DNA of 64,000 nucleotides. Source: Panicum virgatum. Taxonomy: Eukaryota > Streptophyta > Magnoliopsida > Poales > Poaceae. The position numbers and the translations under genes are program-made. Positions 47,001 through 59,000 of the stretch are shown in pieces. The stretch covers positions 14,931,714 to 14,995,713 of the forward strand of contig NC_053149.1 of assembly GCF_016808335.1 (NCBI RefSeq), written 5' to 3'. The notes under the pieces were generated by a model that worked only from the letters and a program-made list of their open reading frames with translations, was not told where the DNA came from and ran no database searches. How positions within the stretch are numbered: the stretch's first letter is position 1; the number at the start of each line of letters is the position of its first letter.

Positions 47001-50000
47001 CATCTTTCATATTTTAGTTCTTGTTGTGGTTGGGGAACTCTTTTTAGTCCTTTTGACTGGAGATCATTCTTATTCTGTCGAGGGTGTCTTTCTTCATGTA
47101 AATTTGGTGCCAAATAAACTCTTATTTGATACGATAGCCCATAGGCCATTGATTCAATATTTTCAATATGCATGGTATTTGTGTAATTGGTTAGGTATAT
47201 AAGAAACATGTATAATGTGTAAAAATTGGATAAATGTCATCTGATATGAGGCTGACACATGGTTCCTGAAACCACATAACAGTAAAAGATGATATAGTAT
47301 CTTTGATGTGATGCAAGTTCTATTGGACAAGTCAGAAGAAGGGCCTTTTTTGCCTTGCGATGTTTTGTTCTAGTCTTTCCATGAATTGAAGTCCTACCTG
47401 TAAAAATTTGACCTACCATGCTTGCAATATGTTTTTAGGCTTTTTCCAGAAGATCTAGTTTGTATGAACTTATAGGGGACTACAATCAGGCGGCAAATGA
47501 TCTCCGTAGGTTAATTGCTCTTCTTGAGAAACAACTGCAAGAAGATATGTCCATGTCATTAGAGAAGACCGAGAGTATTCGTAACAATCTGAGTCAAGCT
47601 AAGCTTCGGCTTTCTTCTCTGGAGCTGGATGCCAGAAAAGGGGCTTCATCAAATATGTATTTGATATTGTAAGTTTTTGTCCTCTGAAGTTTTGAATTAT
47701 CTTATAAAATATTATTTCTTTATAGTTCCTATTAGATTATCAATTTATGTTTTATCACGATTCAACCTTGTAAATTGTTATGGTCAGAAGTCAAGGAGTC
47801 TGGATCTATTATAATCAGAATTTGTTTTTGTTTAAGAGAGTAGATTATGATTACTCACCAGGCTGTCTCTAACAAATTGACTCCACCCGGCCATGCTCCC
47901 ATGACAAAGTTAAATCTTAAACGTAGAAGGTCATTAATCGCATACTCTAGATTTAATGTTGTTTCTATAGATGGGTGCTCTTGAGTGATTTTATTAATCA
48001 CATTATTATGTAATTTCTGCAGTTACTGAATCATAGCTTTGAAAATGTAATGTTTTTCTCGTATCTTTTGTTCCTGTCAGTTGTATATTTCCTCTGGATC
48101 ATAAATATAAGCCCATCTCTTTTGGTCATTTATTTATTTTTACTTGTAATAGTTTTCTTGTTTTAATTAGTTTTATCCAGCACCACTCTGGTCCAAGGTG
48201 GTATTTGGAGTTCTGTAATTGGACCATTTCTTCTTCTTAATACAAAGATACACAGCTCTCCTGCGTGTTTGAGAAAAAAAATTATTTGACCACTACACTT
48301 CCTCCTCTCCTTTCAGAGGAATCGAACCTTCTTCCTCTTCTGCAGATATAAAGAAGGCATACCACAAAGCAGCACTAAAACATCATCCAGACAAGGTATT
48401 GTATTCCTTTTTCCATCTGTTGTGACTTGCATTCTTCTCTTCCCTAACAGTAATTATGCCACAGGCTGGTAAATTTCTTGTCAGAACTGAAAATATCAGT
48501 GATGCAGCATGGAGAGAAATCACAAATGAAATCCGCAGATATGCTGATTATTTATTCAAAATAATTGGAAATGCATATAATAGCTTTCAGGCCCTACAAT
48601 GGTAAGCTTTACTGAGATATCAGTCATTTTTTCTTTGCTCCTATTACTATGTTGTAATTATTTTTTTTACCTTTTTTACCAGAATTGTCATTTCAAATGA
48701 GTTAATATTGTTTGGATCTGATTTATTTTCTGACTTATGTTTTTGGGGGCTAAATAAATTACAATACCACACATGTTGTGCTCGAGCATTAAGTCTAATA
48801 TAATACATTACCTAAGAACATGCCTCCCCACTCAATGCAACGTACAATAAAAACCGTACTTGATCATTAACTGACATTATGCTAACTAGTATTATGAGTA
48901 AAATACACGGCTGGTCCTTGAACTTGTGAGGGTGTGTCATCCTGGTCCCTAAACTTATAAAACTAGGAATTTAGGTCCTTGAACTTGTCAGGGTCTGTCA
49001 TCCGGACCCTAAACTTAGAAAACCAGAAATCTATGTCCATGCAATGATTAAAGTGGTTTCGAACCATGTTTTTAGTTCAAAAATAAATGTAACAAAAATA
49101 GTTATAGTTTTTAAAATACAGAAATATCTCCAAGTCTCTAAAATTCTCCGAAAATTCCAAAAGACATACTAGAGATACATCCGAGACTAAATAAAATAAT
49201 TAGAGCTCATAAAAATATCTCATGAAAATATTCTTTTACATTCTCCTAAAGTTAAATATAATTTTAGAAGTTTTCAAAAATATTTTCGTGAGCTCTAATT
49301 ATTTTTTTGGCTCCCAGTGCTCTAATTATTTTATTTAGGTTTATAGATATGTCAGAAAAAATCTCTATTATTGGTGCACGGGGAGTCTAAACAAAAATAA
49401 TTAGAGCTTATAAATGTTTTGTGAAACTTCTTAAAATTAGATTTAACTCTAGGAGAATGTGAAAATGTATTTTCATGAGATATTTTAAATTTTTAATAAG
49501 CTCCAATTATTTTATTTAGGCTCCAATGTATCTTTAGTTTTTTTAAAAAAAAATTGGAGAATTTTGTGGGCATTGAGATATTTCTATGGTTTAAAAGCTA
49601 TATCTATTGTTTTTGAACTAAAAACATAGTTCGAAACCACTTTTAATCATTGTATGGACCCGGATTTCTGGTTTTATAAGTTTAGGGGACCGGAATGACA
49701 TACACTGACAAGTTCAAGGATCCGGATTTCTAGATTTATAAGTTTAGGGACTGGAATAACACTGTTAGAGTATATTTGGTAGTTTAGATATTGTATCCGG
49801 ACTGCTATACATATCCGGTGGGGTTGTCTTGCACCCCAAGTCTTGTACTCTTATATATACCGGCCGAGGCCTCAAGCTAATGCAATCTATCCATTACACC
49901 AATTCTATCCCTTCTACATGGTATCACGAGATTAGGGTTTGAGATCTTAGGCTATCTTTCGCTGCCCTAACCCTAGTGCCGCCGGCGCCCCTCCTGCCTC

Positions 50001-52166
50001 CTGCGCGCTGCCGGCCGCCCGCCTCCCTCATCGCCGTCCGCCGTCCCTCTCTCTCTCACTCTGTTTCTTCCGCTTCAGATGCGGTCGTTGACCGTGACGG
50101 GAGAGAAAGAAAAAGAGGAGATTGAGAGGATTGCGCTACGCGCACCCAGAGGTGCTACACGAGCTGCTGCTGATTTGTTTTTTTGGTAATTCCTCTGTTT
50201 TTTACTCGAGCACTGCTCGAGATTGAGTCGCCCACTGCCCGTCGACCGCACGCCTCTACTTCAACATCAGCATCGACTTCACCGGCCTCTTCTTCGTCTT
50301 CGACTGTGCGGCATAGCGACATGGACGGTGCCCTAGGGGACGCCCATCTGTGCCGTCCACCTCGTCGCCTCATCCGCACGTCGATCTTCGCCGGCTCGTC
50401 GTCGCCTCCATCGATCGGGACGCCTCCACCGACTTCATCCATCGTCGTCTCGCCTCGCACATACTCGGTCTGATCAGCTGACTTGCGCGATCCACCTGGC
50501 TCCCGTGACGTCCGTCATTGTATTGCGTGCCTCTTCCCCGAGTATGGAGGGTGGTTGCTGCTTCGCCTCTTCGGGCAGCAGCGGTACCGTCCGTGGTGTT
50601 CCTCGTCGTTGCATCTTCACCGCCGCCGACTACGTCCTCGACTTCGTCCACGCCGGCCACTTCGACCGCATCTTCGACATCGTCTACGACTACGTCAGTG
50701 CGCGCCTTGCGCGCACATGGTCTTCACCGAGCTGTTCGAGTTCTTCGTCGCCTTCTTCGAGCTCCGCCGCCGCGTCCTCTGGTTCATCAGGCCTTGCGCC
50801 AGATCATCCGGGGTTACCTCGTCGCTTCATCCAGCACCACCTCGTCGCCATCGTCGCCGTCCACTTCTACCCCTTCGTCTACTCCAGCAACTGCGGGCTG
50901 CATCGGCATCTTCTTCCTCGCCGTTCTTCTGCGCCTGCTACCGTCGTGGAGGCCTTCTCTGCTTGTCCCTCAGACAACGGCGTCTTGGTGGTGCACTCTC
51001 CCTCGCACGTCTGGTCTTGGCAACACCGGTGCATGCCATCGTCCCCGATGCATTCACGGGTTTGGCAAACCCGGGGATGTGTCGCTCGATGGCGTGTCTG
51101 CGTCAATTGCGGCATCGACTCTATCTTCGACTGCCTCGACGCGTCGCCGTCTTCGTCTCCGGCGTCGTCTCCGTTACGCCTCCACCATGGCGCTTCCTCG
51201 TGCGCCCGAGGATTCCTGTGCGGCTCCTTACCATCGGCGACCTCGACAGCTCACCATCGACCACGACTACCCTACGCATGACTTCCTCGACCACGGCTAC
51301 TTGCTCCAGTTCGGCTTCTTCGACATCGGCACGAAGGGCTACCATCCGCATGAGTTTCTCGCTAGTTCTCTCCAGTCGCAGCATTCGCATTGCACCGACG
51401 CTACAACTGCGGGGGGATGTCAGTCCGTCGGTTCCTACTTTCGGCTTCTCCTCCAGTCTCACCGTCTGCAGTGCTCCCGCTGTGACTGCGGGGGGATGTT
51501 AGAGTATATTTATTAGTTTAGATATTGTATCCGGACTGCCATACATATCCGGTGGGGTTGCTTTGCACCCCAAGTCTTGTACTCTTATATATACCGGCCG
51601 AGGCCTCAAGCTAATACAATATATCAATTACACCAATTCTATCCCTTCTACAAACACACCCTCACAAGTTTGAAGACTGGCCATGTATTTTACTCTAGTA
51701 TTAGTGTATGTAGTATGAGTGTGACTTTGAGGTTGCGTTTAATTCATAATGGATGCATCGCTCTTTGATAGGGATGACTTTATTATATAGCCCATAAAAA
51801 TATCTAAACTTAGGAAGTTTTCGTCTAATATGTGTAAAATACATGGAGCACATCTACAAGGAAACCAGCCAACCCAATTTGCGATTGTTCCTATCTCAAA
51901 TTCCAAAGTAATGCTGCGCTGGTAGGTGCCGCGTGAACAGTAGCACACCTTAACAGTATAGACAATCAATATTGTACATGCAATTCTATTCTTTATTCAT
52001 TATTGCTACGATAACACTGTCACTTTTTAAGCATGAATATTTCTTCTATGGCAGTTGGTTTTCTTTGTATATTCATTGTTTCTATCTGTATCCTGTTTGT
52101 GTCATTTGCAATGTGCTGCAGAAAAGGGAAAGCTGGGAAGTGGAGCGGGCGGAACAACGGAAGTGA
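38040..52166 (+). CDS. TPR-repeat plus J-domain co-chaperone (TPR15/TPR16-like), probably damaged
   Basis: Exons read: the end of the exon closing at 38066, then 38544-38774, 44489-44618, 45100-45252, 45363-45601, 45700-45769, 46008-46214, 47439-47668, 48317-48395, 48465-48601 and 52122-52166. All have GT-AG introns and consistent phases up to 48570. TPR units include [72 protein letters not shown] and [19 protein letters not shown]. The J domain has [18 protein letters not shown] and an intact HPD (KHHPDK). The order and wording match plant TPR/DnaJ proteins of the TPR15/TPR16 type, which should engage Hsp70/Hsp90. After KIIGNAY the frame appears one base short. In the shifted frame the text runs into LS.PT and then, in phase, into the last exon [14 protein letters not shown]. 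Known homologues have a long N-terminal region; here the exon is fused to a zinc-knuckle sequence instead. Confidence 0.7.
38958..41360 (-). pseudogene. Copia reverse transcriptase and RNase H (broken)
   Basis: Minus strand. RT starts in a region with [14 protein letters not shown] (about 40420), runs through [14 protein letters not shown] and [12 protein letters not shown], and has the YVDDIV active-site box near 39885. RNase H has [28 protein letters not shown] and [13 protein letters not shown] (about 38970-39480). A 10-bp tandem duplication near 39580-39600 shifts the frame between RT and RNase H, and there is a stop near 40153. The Pro/Ala-rich linker at 40600-41100 is usual between integrase and RT in this lineage. 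Confidence 0.85.
41361..42540 (-). pseudogene. Copia protease end and integrase (broken)
   Basis: The protease motif [10 protein letters not shown] lies near 42470. A GAG-pre-integrase segment ([28 protein letters not shown]) and the integrase core ([26 protein letters not shown]) follow, with the D, D and E of the catalytic triad all visible. Stops occur near 41550 and 41365. A partial duplication of a 30-bp word (ATCTAGACGTATCTGTGGC at 42297 and 42371) disrupts the reading between protease and integrase. Confidence 0.82.
42700..43498 (-). pseudogene. Copia gag (broken)
   Basis: Starts with ATG at 43498 ([19 protein letters not shown]). The N-terminal wording ([18 protein letters not shown], DRxDAW-like [22 protein letters not shown]) is that of copia gag polyproteins. 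A stop at about 43205 and later frame changes follow, with further gag-like text ([16 protein letters not shown]) to about 43000. A Gln-rich stretch near 42750-42830 precedes the expected knuckle, which I could not make out. Confidence 0.75.
46681..46800 (+). repeat. SINE-like 3' fragment in an intron of the TPR/J gene
   Basis: GTGTGGGTAAGGCTTGGGGC, CCCCAGACCCCGCACAGTGC and GGCACTGGGTACGCCC in this order resemble the 3' half of Au-type plant SINEs. The polymerase III box region is not recognised upstream, so it is either truncated or old. Similarity is from memory. Confidence 0.5.
48895..51695. mobile_element. Long-TIR (foldback, Mutator-type) element in the last intron, carrying a nested LTR element
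   Basis: The two ends are inverted copies of each other over at least 190 bp: GAGTAAAATACACGGC with GTCCTTGAACTTGTGAGGG at the left, and its complement at the right (51660-51695, interrupted by the LTR insertion, then 49560-49757). The similarity continues inward to about 49310, so the original element was nearly one large hairpin. TAGTATTA flanks it (48887-48894 and 51696-51703), with a ninth base that differs. No transposase. It separates the J-domain exon from the last exon. Confidence 0.8.
49763..51652 (+). mobile_element. Small non-autonomous copia-like element, 156-bp LTRs, AACAC target duplication
   Basis: LTRs at 49763-49918 and 51497-51652 (156 bp each) begin TGTTAGAGTATATTT and end CTTCTACA, with a few differences between them. 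AACAC flanks at 49758-49762 and 51653-51657. The primer binding site TGGTATCACGAG starts at 49919 and the purine tract GCGGGGGGA ends at 51496. The internal 1578 bp has no gag or pol. From 50200 to 51496 it is GC-rich, C-rich on the plus strand, with long frames open in all three forward frames, which suggests composition or captured sequence rather than a real protein. Confidence 0.9.
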
Positions 52167-52800
52167 GCATTTAATCATGTGGTGGCACAGCTCAAAGTTC
52201 CTACGTGAAATTTTTTGTGTTCTCTCCAAGTTAGGCCATTCTAAGTTTGATTCTCATTAAATGACATACCACATAGGTAAAAGTGATGATATGATATGGA
52301 ATTTAAGAAGAAAGAGAAGAATAGAGTTTTATGGGGATGAAATTTGGCAGTTACCAAGTGCTATGAAACTGAAATGAAACTCCGTTGAGAGCATTTGAGT
52401 TTCATCAACACACATTCATCAATTTCTATTGATCACATGGTATACTTGATCATTAATATCAATCAACAATTAAATGTGATAGCTTATCTATGTAACTATG
52501 CGATGAAACTATGTATTGAGAGAAGTGGTTTCATTCTAGTGTCAAGCTGACATGGCACTTTTGGTAACTGTGTGATGAAACTATGCATTGAGATTGGTCT
52601 TATGATGCCATACCTAATCCTCAGTGTCAAGAGTCCTGGCGTATCTTGAGATTCGACTTTGCTGAATGAATGCGATTGTTACCTTGGGCGCAGTGGATCT
52701 TAGTGTTCATACCTGAGCACTGCTCCTCGGTAGGGATAAAATTATCCGAAGCAATTGGAAACGGCTTAAATCATTGTCACTTTCATTTAGGTACATGCGT
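52167..52800. other. 3' flank of the TPR/J gene with a possible MITE
   Basis: 52380-52600 contains repeated GATGAAACTATG(T/C)ATTGAGA words and GTTTCATC, wording shared with a grass MITE family. I cannot place both ends. No gene is seen. Confidence 0.35.
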
Positions 52801-52809
52801 TATTTAAAT

Positions 52810-53440
52810 TAGCATAGTGCCTGTGCGTTGCTACAGGTAATATAATAGACCTACGTAGTATCGCCAACTTTGTGTTTATTCACTTCATATGCAGATCGTG
52901 GTGTGATTGTGTGAAATATTGATTGTTTGATTCGATTAGGATTCTGATTGATTTGTTCGGATTTCGATAAGAATTTGGATTGATTTGTTCGGATTTCGAT
53001 AAATTCCGATTGACGGACCAAGAAAACATTCCTTGCTTTAGAAATAACTAGCATAGCGCTTGTGCGTGTACATGCGGTGCTATGATTGTGCGGGATATTG
53101 ATTGTCCGTGTTTCGATTGGGATTTCGATTGATTTGTATGGATTCCGATTAGGATTCAGGTTGATTTTTCTAGACTTCGATTAGGATTTTGATTGACGGA
53201 TCAAGAAAATATTGTTTGTTTTAGAAATAATAGAGAATAGCTAATATGTCCGTGCATTGCAACGGGAAGTCATATAAATATATTGATTAGCATAGTACGT
53301 ATTGGTTGAGGATTTTAGTTTTTTTGCTATTTTACACGCCAAATGCTAATTCTAATGGTCTCGAAACCTTAAATTAGCAAATGTTACCCGGATTTCGATT
53401 AGAACTTTGATTGACGGACCAAGGAAACAATCCTTGCTTC
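52810..53440. repeat. Three diverged tandem units sharing ATTGACGGACCAAGAAAAC
   Basis: Units of roughly 180-230 bp. Each begins with a line like GCATAGTGCCTGTGCGTTGC (52812, 53051; 53235 as CTAATATGTCCGTGCATTGC), continues with ATTGATT and GATTTCGATT words, and ends with GATTGACGGA(C/T)CAAG(A/G)AAA (about 53010, 53192, 53412). AT-rich and non-coding. The GTGCRTTGCAACGGG wording is common in grass repeats. Confidence 0.6.
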
Positions 53441-55130
53441 TTTTACAAAGTTGAAATGGGGCATGTATAAAGGTGGCATAACTTTCACATGTGTGAAGGA
53501 AGAGAATCACCGTCATGCTCATGTATTGTAGAAACACCAACTAAACAAAGGCATTTTTATCAGTTTCTAGTACAAATATTTTGGCAGTACATATCTTGCA
53601 TACAAAATTGATCACTAATGACGTTTCCTAATCGTAATTGTAAAAAAAGTGTTTTTGTAATTGTCTTAGATGTACAAGAACATAAGTTATAAATCGTACT
53701 ATATAGAGGCATGTGTTCTTAGCGTTTTATGGGGCTAACTTGTTGGTGAATATGCTTTATCTGTTGGAATTATATATGAGCTTGATGCATTATTAAATAT
53801 GAGAAATTTTTAAATAAATCTCAATGATCCATGTATGGTAGGAGGGTGATGAAGTGGTTGAATATTGCAAAGAATGCCTTTGCACGCCTCCTTGTCTCGC
53901 AAGCAGGGGGAGCTACCAACAAGTCAGCAGCCCAAAATGCGCCACTCTCGTGTCCGTTCCACTCGCATGCACTTGTCGTGTCCAATCTTGCGATGGAAGC
54001 TACCATACTGCCGGCCAGGCGTAAATATCCTATGGAAATCAGGGTTTTTGTGCAAACTTTGGAAACTCCAATAGAGACCACCGGATCCCCATCCGAGAGC
54101 ACCGATCGGATATGAGGAAATTTGCATCTAGGCGCCCGCCGGACAGCCCACCTGACCTGCGATTTTTGCACACACCCGTTCCGTCCGTTGCCGTTCCGTC
54201 GCCCTCCGTTTGGGCGATCGGTCCCGATCGAAATCGATCGGCCCGGTTCCTGGGCACGTCCGCGCGAGCCCTAGGGGCCCGTGGCTGAACGGCACCGGAA
54301 CGAATCGCCGCCGCCCTCCAGCAGCAGGGCCACGTCGCCCACGTCCTTTCTCGCACGGCCCGTGGTCCTGCCATCATCCATGGAACCGGCGGCCGCCGGC
54401 GACGCGATGGAGTTGGGAGCTGCGTCTTCGGAAATCGGCGCCAACTCCGACAGCCTCGTCACAAAGACATGGTCACCGGCTTGCAACTACAACAATGCCG
54501 CCGCCCAACAGACATGGAGCCATCCACGCGAAGCTAACTCTATGATCGACCGGAGGTTCTCCGTCTCACGATCGAACAGCCACGCACGCGAGTCGCGACC
54601 GGCTGTCATCATATCCCCAGCCTGCTCCCTAGTGGGACCCTGTCATCATATCCCCAGCCTTCTCCCTAGTGGGACCCGGGAGACATTCTGCCGCATTCTT
54701 CCCCTTTTCATTTTATTCCAAAGTTTTCTTTTGCAAATTTTGTTCTTGAATTAGATTTTTCCAAAGTTTTTTCTTTTGCAAATTTTGTTCTTGAATTTTG
54801 TCTTCCAAATATTTTTCTATATTTTTTCTTTTTTCAAAAATTTTCAGAAACTTTTTTTCATAATTTTGTCACAAACTTTATTGGGTTTTTTCTTTTCAAA
54901 ATTTTATTTTTCCTTTTATTGATCCATTCTAGAACTTTGTTCCAAAAAATGTTTCACAAATTTTTTATTTTTCAAATTTTGTTACATTTTGCAACTAAAT
55001 CTAAGATATTTCTGATTTTTTGTGTTCTAATTTTTTTGAATTTTACTTTTTATTTAAATTTATTTTGTATAATGTCTCGGTATATATTTTTTTATTAATT
55101 CCTTTGTTACTATTAGTTGGAACGAAGGGA
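53441..55130. other. Intergenic DNA, with short tandem duplications and a T-rich tract
   Basis: No gene recognised. 53830-54590 is GC-rich with modest open frames on both strands. A 37-bp tandem duplication (54604-54640, 54641-54677) and a duplicated TTTTGCAAATTTTGTTCTTG word follow at 54725-54800, then a T-rich tract to about 55090. Confidence 0.5.
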
Positions 55131-55434
55131 TAACTTTTGTGCGTGGGAACAATGCTGGAACCTGTTGAATGGAGATGGGGCCGGCGGGCCCATCCATGCA
55201 CACGGTCCACACGAGACTACCGAATCAATAAATAGAGCAGCGCGAGGCAGCCGTCAAAGAAACCAAACATGTCACAACTCACAAATCAGGCACGGTCTGT
55301 TAAATACTGGTATATATACTACATATATGCACGTGGCATGTATACAATATATGTGGTCAGTACTCAATACAATACTACCATAGTATATAACACCAGGTAG
55401 TCTACACAATATATGTGTCCAGTACCAATACTTG

Positions 55435-55563
<129 letters not shown>

Positions 55564-56058
55564 TACCATGCATATACACACCCAGATAGTCCAAGCATCA
55601 CACACGTACTATTACCATGCATAGGAAATGCAGCAACCACTCACTATTGTCATCATGATCGTGACAGGACAGAGATCACAGCAGGCTTCGTTCACTTCGC
55701 GGTTGTTATCGATCAGAACCACTTTGTGCCTATCACCAGGCCCATCACCGTGCTGAAGACTTTCCGATTGCCCACGCTACTGTTAACATACCACTTGGGG
55801 ACGGCTTTTCAATTCCGATGTTCTCTTCATTCCATGTAATAAACACGTCATATATGTGGAACAGTATGAGGACCATCACTTGAACATAAGTTGCCTTAGC
55901 CACCTTGTTTGCTTCGGGATGGATGGATAGAAAAATATTCTATCACGAACTGCATGAACAGCAGATGAATTGGTATAAGATCGATATGACGATGTCGGTA
56001 GGTTAGGGAAATTAGTTATATTCCAACATACAGTACGTACCAGATCAGCTTTGATCAG
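55564..56058. other. Intergenic DNA without recognisable features
   Basis: No gene or repeat end identified. Short open frames only. Confidence 0.45.
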
Positions 56059-59000
56059 TGGCAGCACCGTCTAAATTAAACCGGCTTAAGTACACTAACC
56101 ATCATCTTAACATTTAATCAAGTTACTGTGCATTTAAAACAGTGTAATCTGACAGGCTGTCGGGTAAATCCCGATTAAACTACTGTACTCCAGGATCACA
56201 ATTGCACTAGTAGACTCGTACGAAGACAAGCACAGGTGACACAAGCATACAACAAAACCCAAATTAAACTACAACACTGAGTTTTACGGATAAGTTAGAC
56301 AGATCAAAATACAGAGTTTTTAAACGTACAACGGAATTTTAAAATGGAGTTTCAAATACAATACGGTAGATGCAAACGACGATAAAAGGTGAGCTCCACA
56401 TCCTGCCCACCGATGTGATGCCGACCTGCCCGACCTTCACGTAGAAGACGGGACCCATTCGACAGTCCACCCAGGAGGAAGTGGTTGGCCAATCTAGGTC
56501 GCACAGATCTCCTCGAAGTCAGCGGGAACCCAACCTGCTAAAAGAGATTACAACAACAACCCTGAGTATACTAATACTCAGCAATTCTTACCCGACTAGT
56601 GGTATATACTTAGCCGACTCCTAAACATGCAAAGCTTTTTGGCTCTAGAGTTATTTTACTGAAAAGCTACTAATAGTGGATCCTTACTTTCAGTATTTTA
56701 GCTCAAGTTTATTATACCAATACCAACTAGATTTGCCTGAATATTTAGAGCACGCATGGTTGATCACATTATCTTTTTAGAACACCACAGCCATATCTCA
56801 TATTCTCAACTTTCCATTCCCAATTCCATCATTTACTACGATGTGACAGAGAGATCAAGGTTCTCATATCTGCGAGTCACAGCGAATTGATTCGATTTAA
56901 CCTTGCAAGGTAGACATAACCAACACGACACATGTAAACCCCGTCGGGCCACACGCATCAACTGTTTCCATCGTTACCACGACATCTGAATCGCGACTGC
57001 TAAAACCCAAGTGTTGGGCCCCTCACGGTGAACTCCCAGAGAACCCGAAGGTGGCATCCATGCAACACCTGCCAACTCCCACGCCCAGCGTAGCAGGTAG
57101 GGATTCAAAGTATCGTTGTAAAGTGGTACACAGCTTACCGGTTTCGACTACCTCCTACTTCCGGCATGTGGTTAGTACTGTTCAATCCTCGATCAGTAGT
57201 GCCAACAACGGTTCGACTACCTATATCTCGGGAGTGACAGGAATCACTCGACTTCTATCGGGTTCCTACTTAGCACAGCATTTCTAATGATACTTGCATA
57301 CTAGTAAAGACTCATAGGTACCTAGGGAAAGACATGCATACTAGGGTTTCATTCGACTCCTAGAAAACTTAATGCACAATATTTAAATAATAACATTGAA
57401 TACTGAAAGTAGGGGTTATGCTCCGGGGCTTGCCTTGGAGGTCAGCAGGGTTAGTGACTTCTTCGGGAGCTAGATCAATGACTTCTCCTGGCTGCGGTTC
57501 TCCTGCGGAAGGCTCCTGGACCGGCTCGGCAATCAGCTCGTAGGCGACTTCGGTTTCAGCGTCAATACGAATATGCCATGCATGAAACTCAAGAAATGAT
57601 GCAATGCACTACACACAATGAAAGGTATGGACCAAACTCCAAAAGCGTCTACGGAGCAACCTCACAGCTAGGGTTACGACGAAAATGGTTTAGAACTGAT
57701 GTACAGGCTTTAGTTCTAATGCCTTTTAGCCTGAAGTGTTTCCTATCAAGCAAAAGTTACTAAACTCGCTTCGAAGGATTAAACACAACCCTAGAGTAAC
57801 ATGAATTAAAACAGGAGCTTGTTTGGTTGAGATTACACATGCATGGAATAATTAACTATCAACATTTATAAAAAAAAGAGCATCGCTAGGAACAAATTAG
57901 AAGCAAAAACCTAACTTGAATATATAAACTAGCAACAACAATTTACCAGCTTAACGTGATAGCGATAAAGCATGTCATAAAATTTTTCCAATATTTATTG
58001 ATGATAGAAAGCATTTATTTTAACCCTAGCAAGTTAAACTAAACATGATTAGATTTACACAAAAGTGCACAGCACCAGCACTTGATATTTTTACAGTGGA
58101 TTACACATACAAATATTAGGCCACTGCATAAATTTCATGATTTTTAGACAAATAGAACAACCGATACAAAATAAACTAGCTTAAGCACAAACCAAATTTT
58201 TAGAAGGGGCAAAAGTGATATTTCACTTGCTTGAGTATTTTTCCTCTGAAGATCCTAACTTTAGAAACCCAACAAAATTTAGTTTGCATTTTTCGAATTT
58301 TTCGATGTTTTTCTACAAATTTTTAAAGTTTTCAGCTGAAAATAAATAACTGAAAAATGGAAAACAAAACCTAAAAGAGGGGGCTGACGACTGGGCCCCA
58401 CCCGTCAGTGGGAGGAGCCCAGCCCAGCTCCCCTGCTTGCTTTGCTCTGCCCCACCAGCCATGGCCGGCGCGTGGCCAGGCGGGCTCGCCGCGGCGCGGC
58501 GCTGCCCCCGCCGGCGGTGGCCGGCCGGTGGCGCGGCTTGGCCGGAGCAAGGCTAGGGCGCCGGGGAGCAGAGGCACACACGGGGCATGGCGCAAGGGGC
58601 GCATGCGGGCATGGCAGTGGCGCACATGGGGTAGGGGTGGCGGCGCCGCGTTCCCTGCCGGCGGCAAGGCCAGCCGGCGACGGGGCGGGCAGGCTGCGGT
58701 CAGGGCAAGCCGAGGGGGCGGGGGTGCTCGGCCGCAGCGCGGGGCCCCGCGCAGAGGCGGCCCGCGGCATACGCGCGGCATCGTGATGCGTTCCTGGCGG
58801 CGGCGGCATGGGAATCTAACGGGGAAGGGGCCGGGGAGGTAGAGTGGTCCACGGGGAAGCTCACCACATCGTCCAATCGAGCGGAGAAGGGCCGGAGGTG
58901 GTTCGTTGACAGAAGGGCGGAGCTTCGGTGGAGAACATCAATGGTGGCCGGCGGTCTGGAGCTCAATCCGGCCAGGTTTGGGCTCAATCGAGCTCGTGGA

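Noticed and set aside
53821..54171. Minus-strand frame of 116 codons and its plus-strand partner
   Set aside because: No motif or neighbour supports either; left as intergenic.
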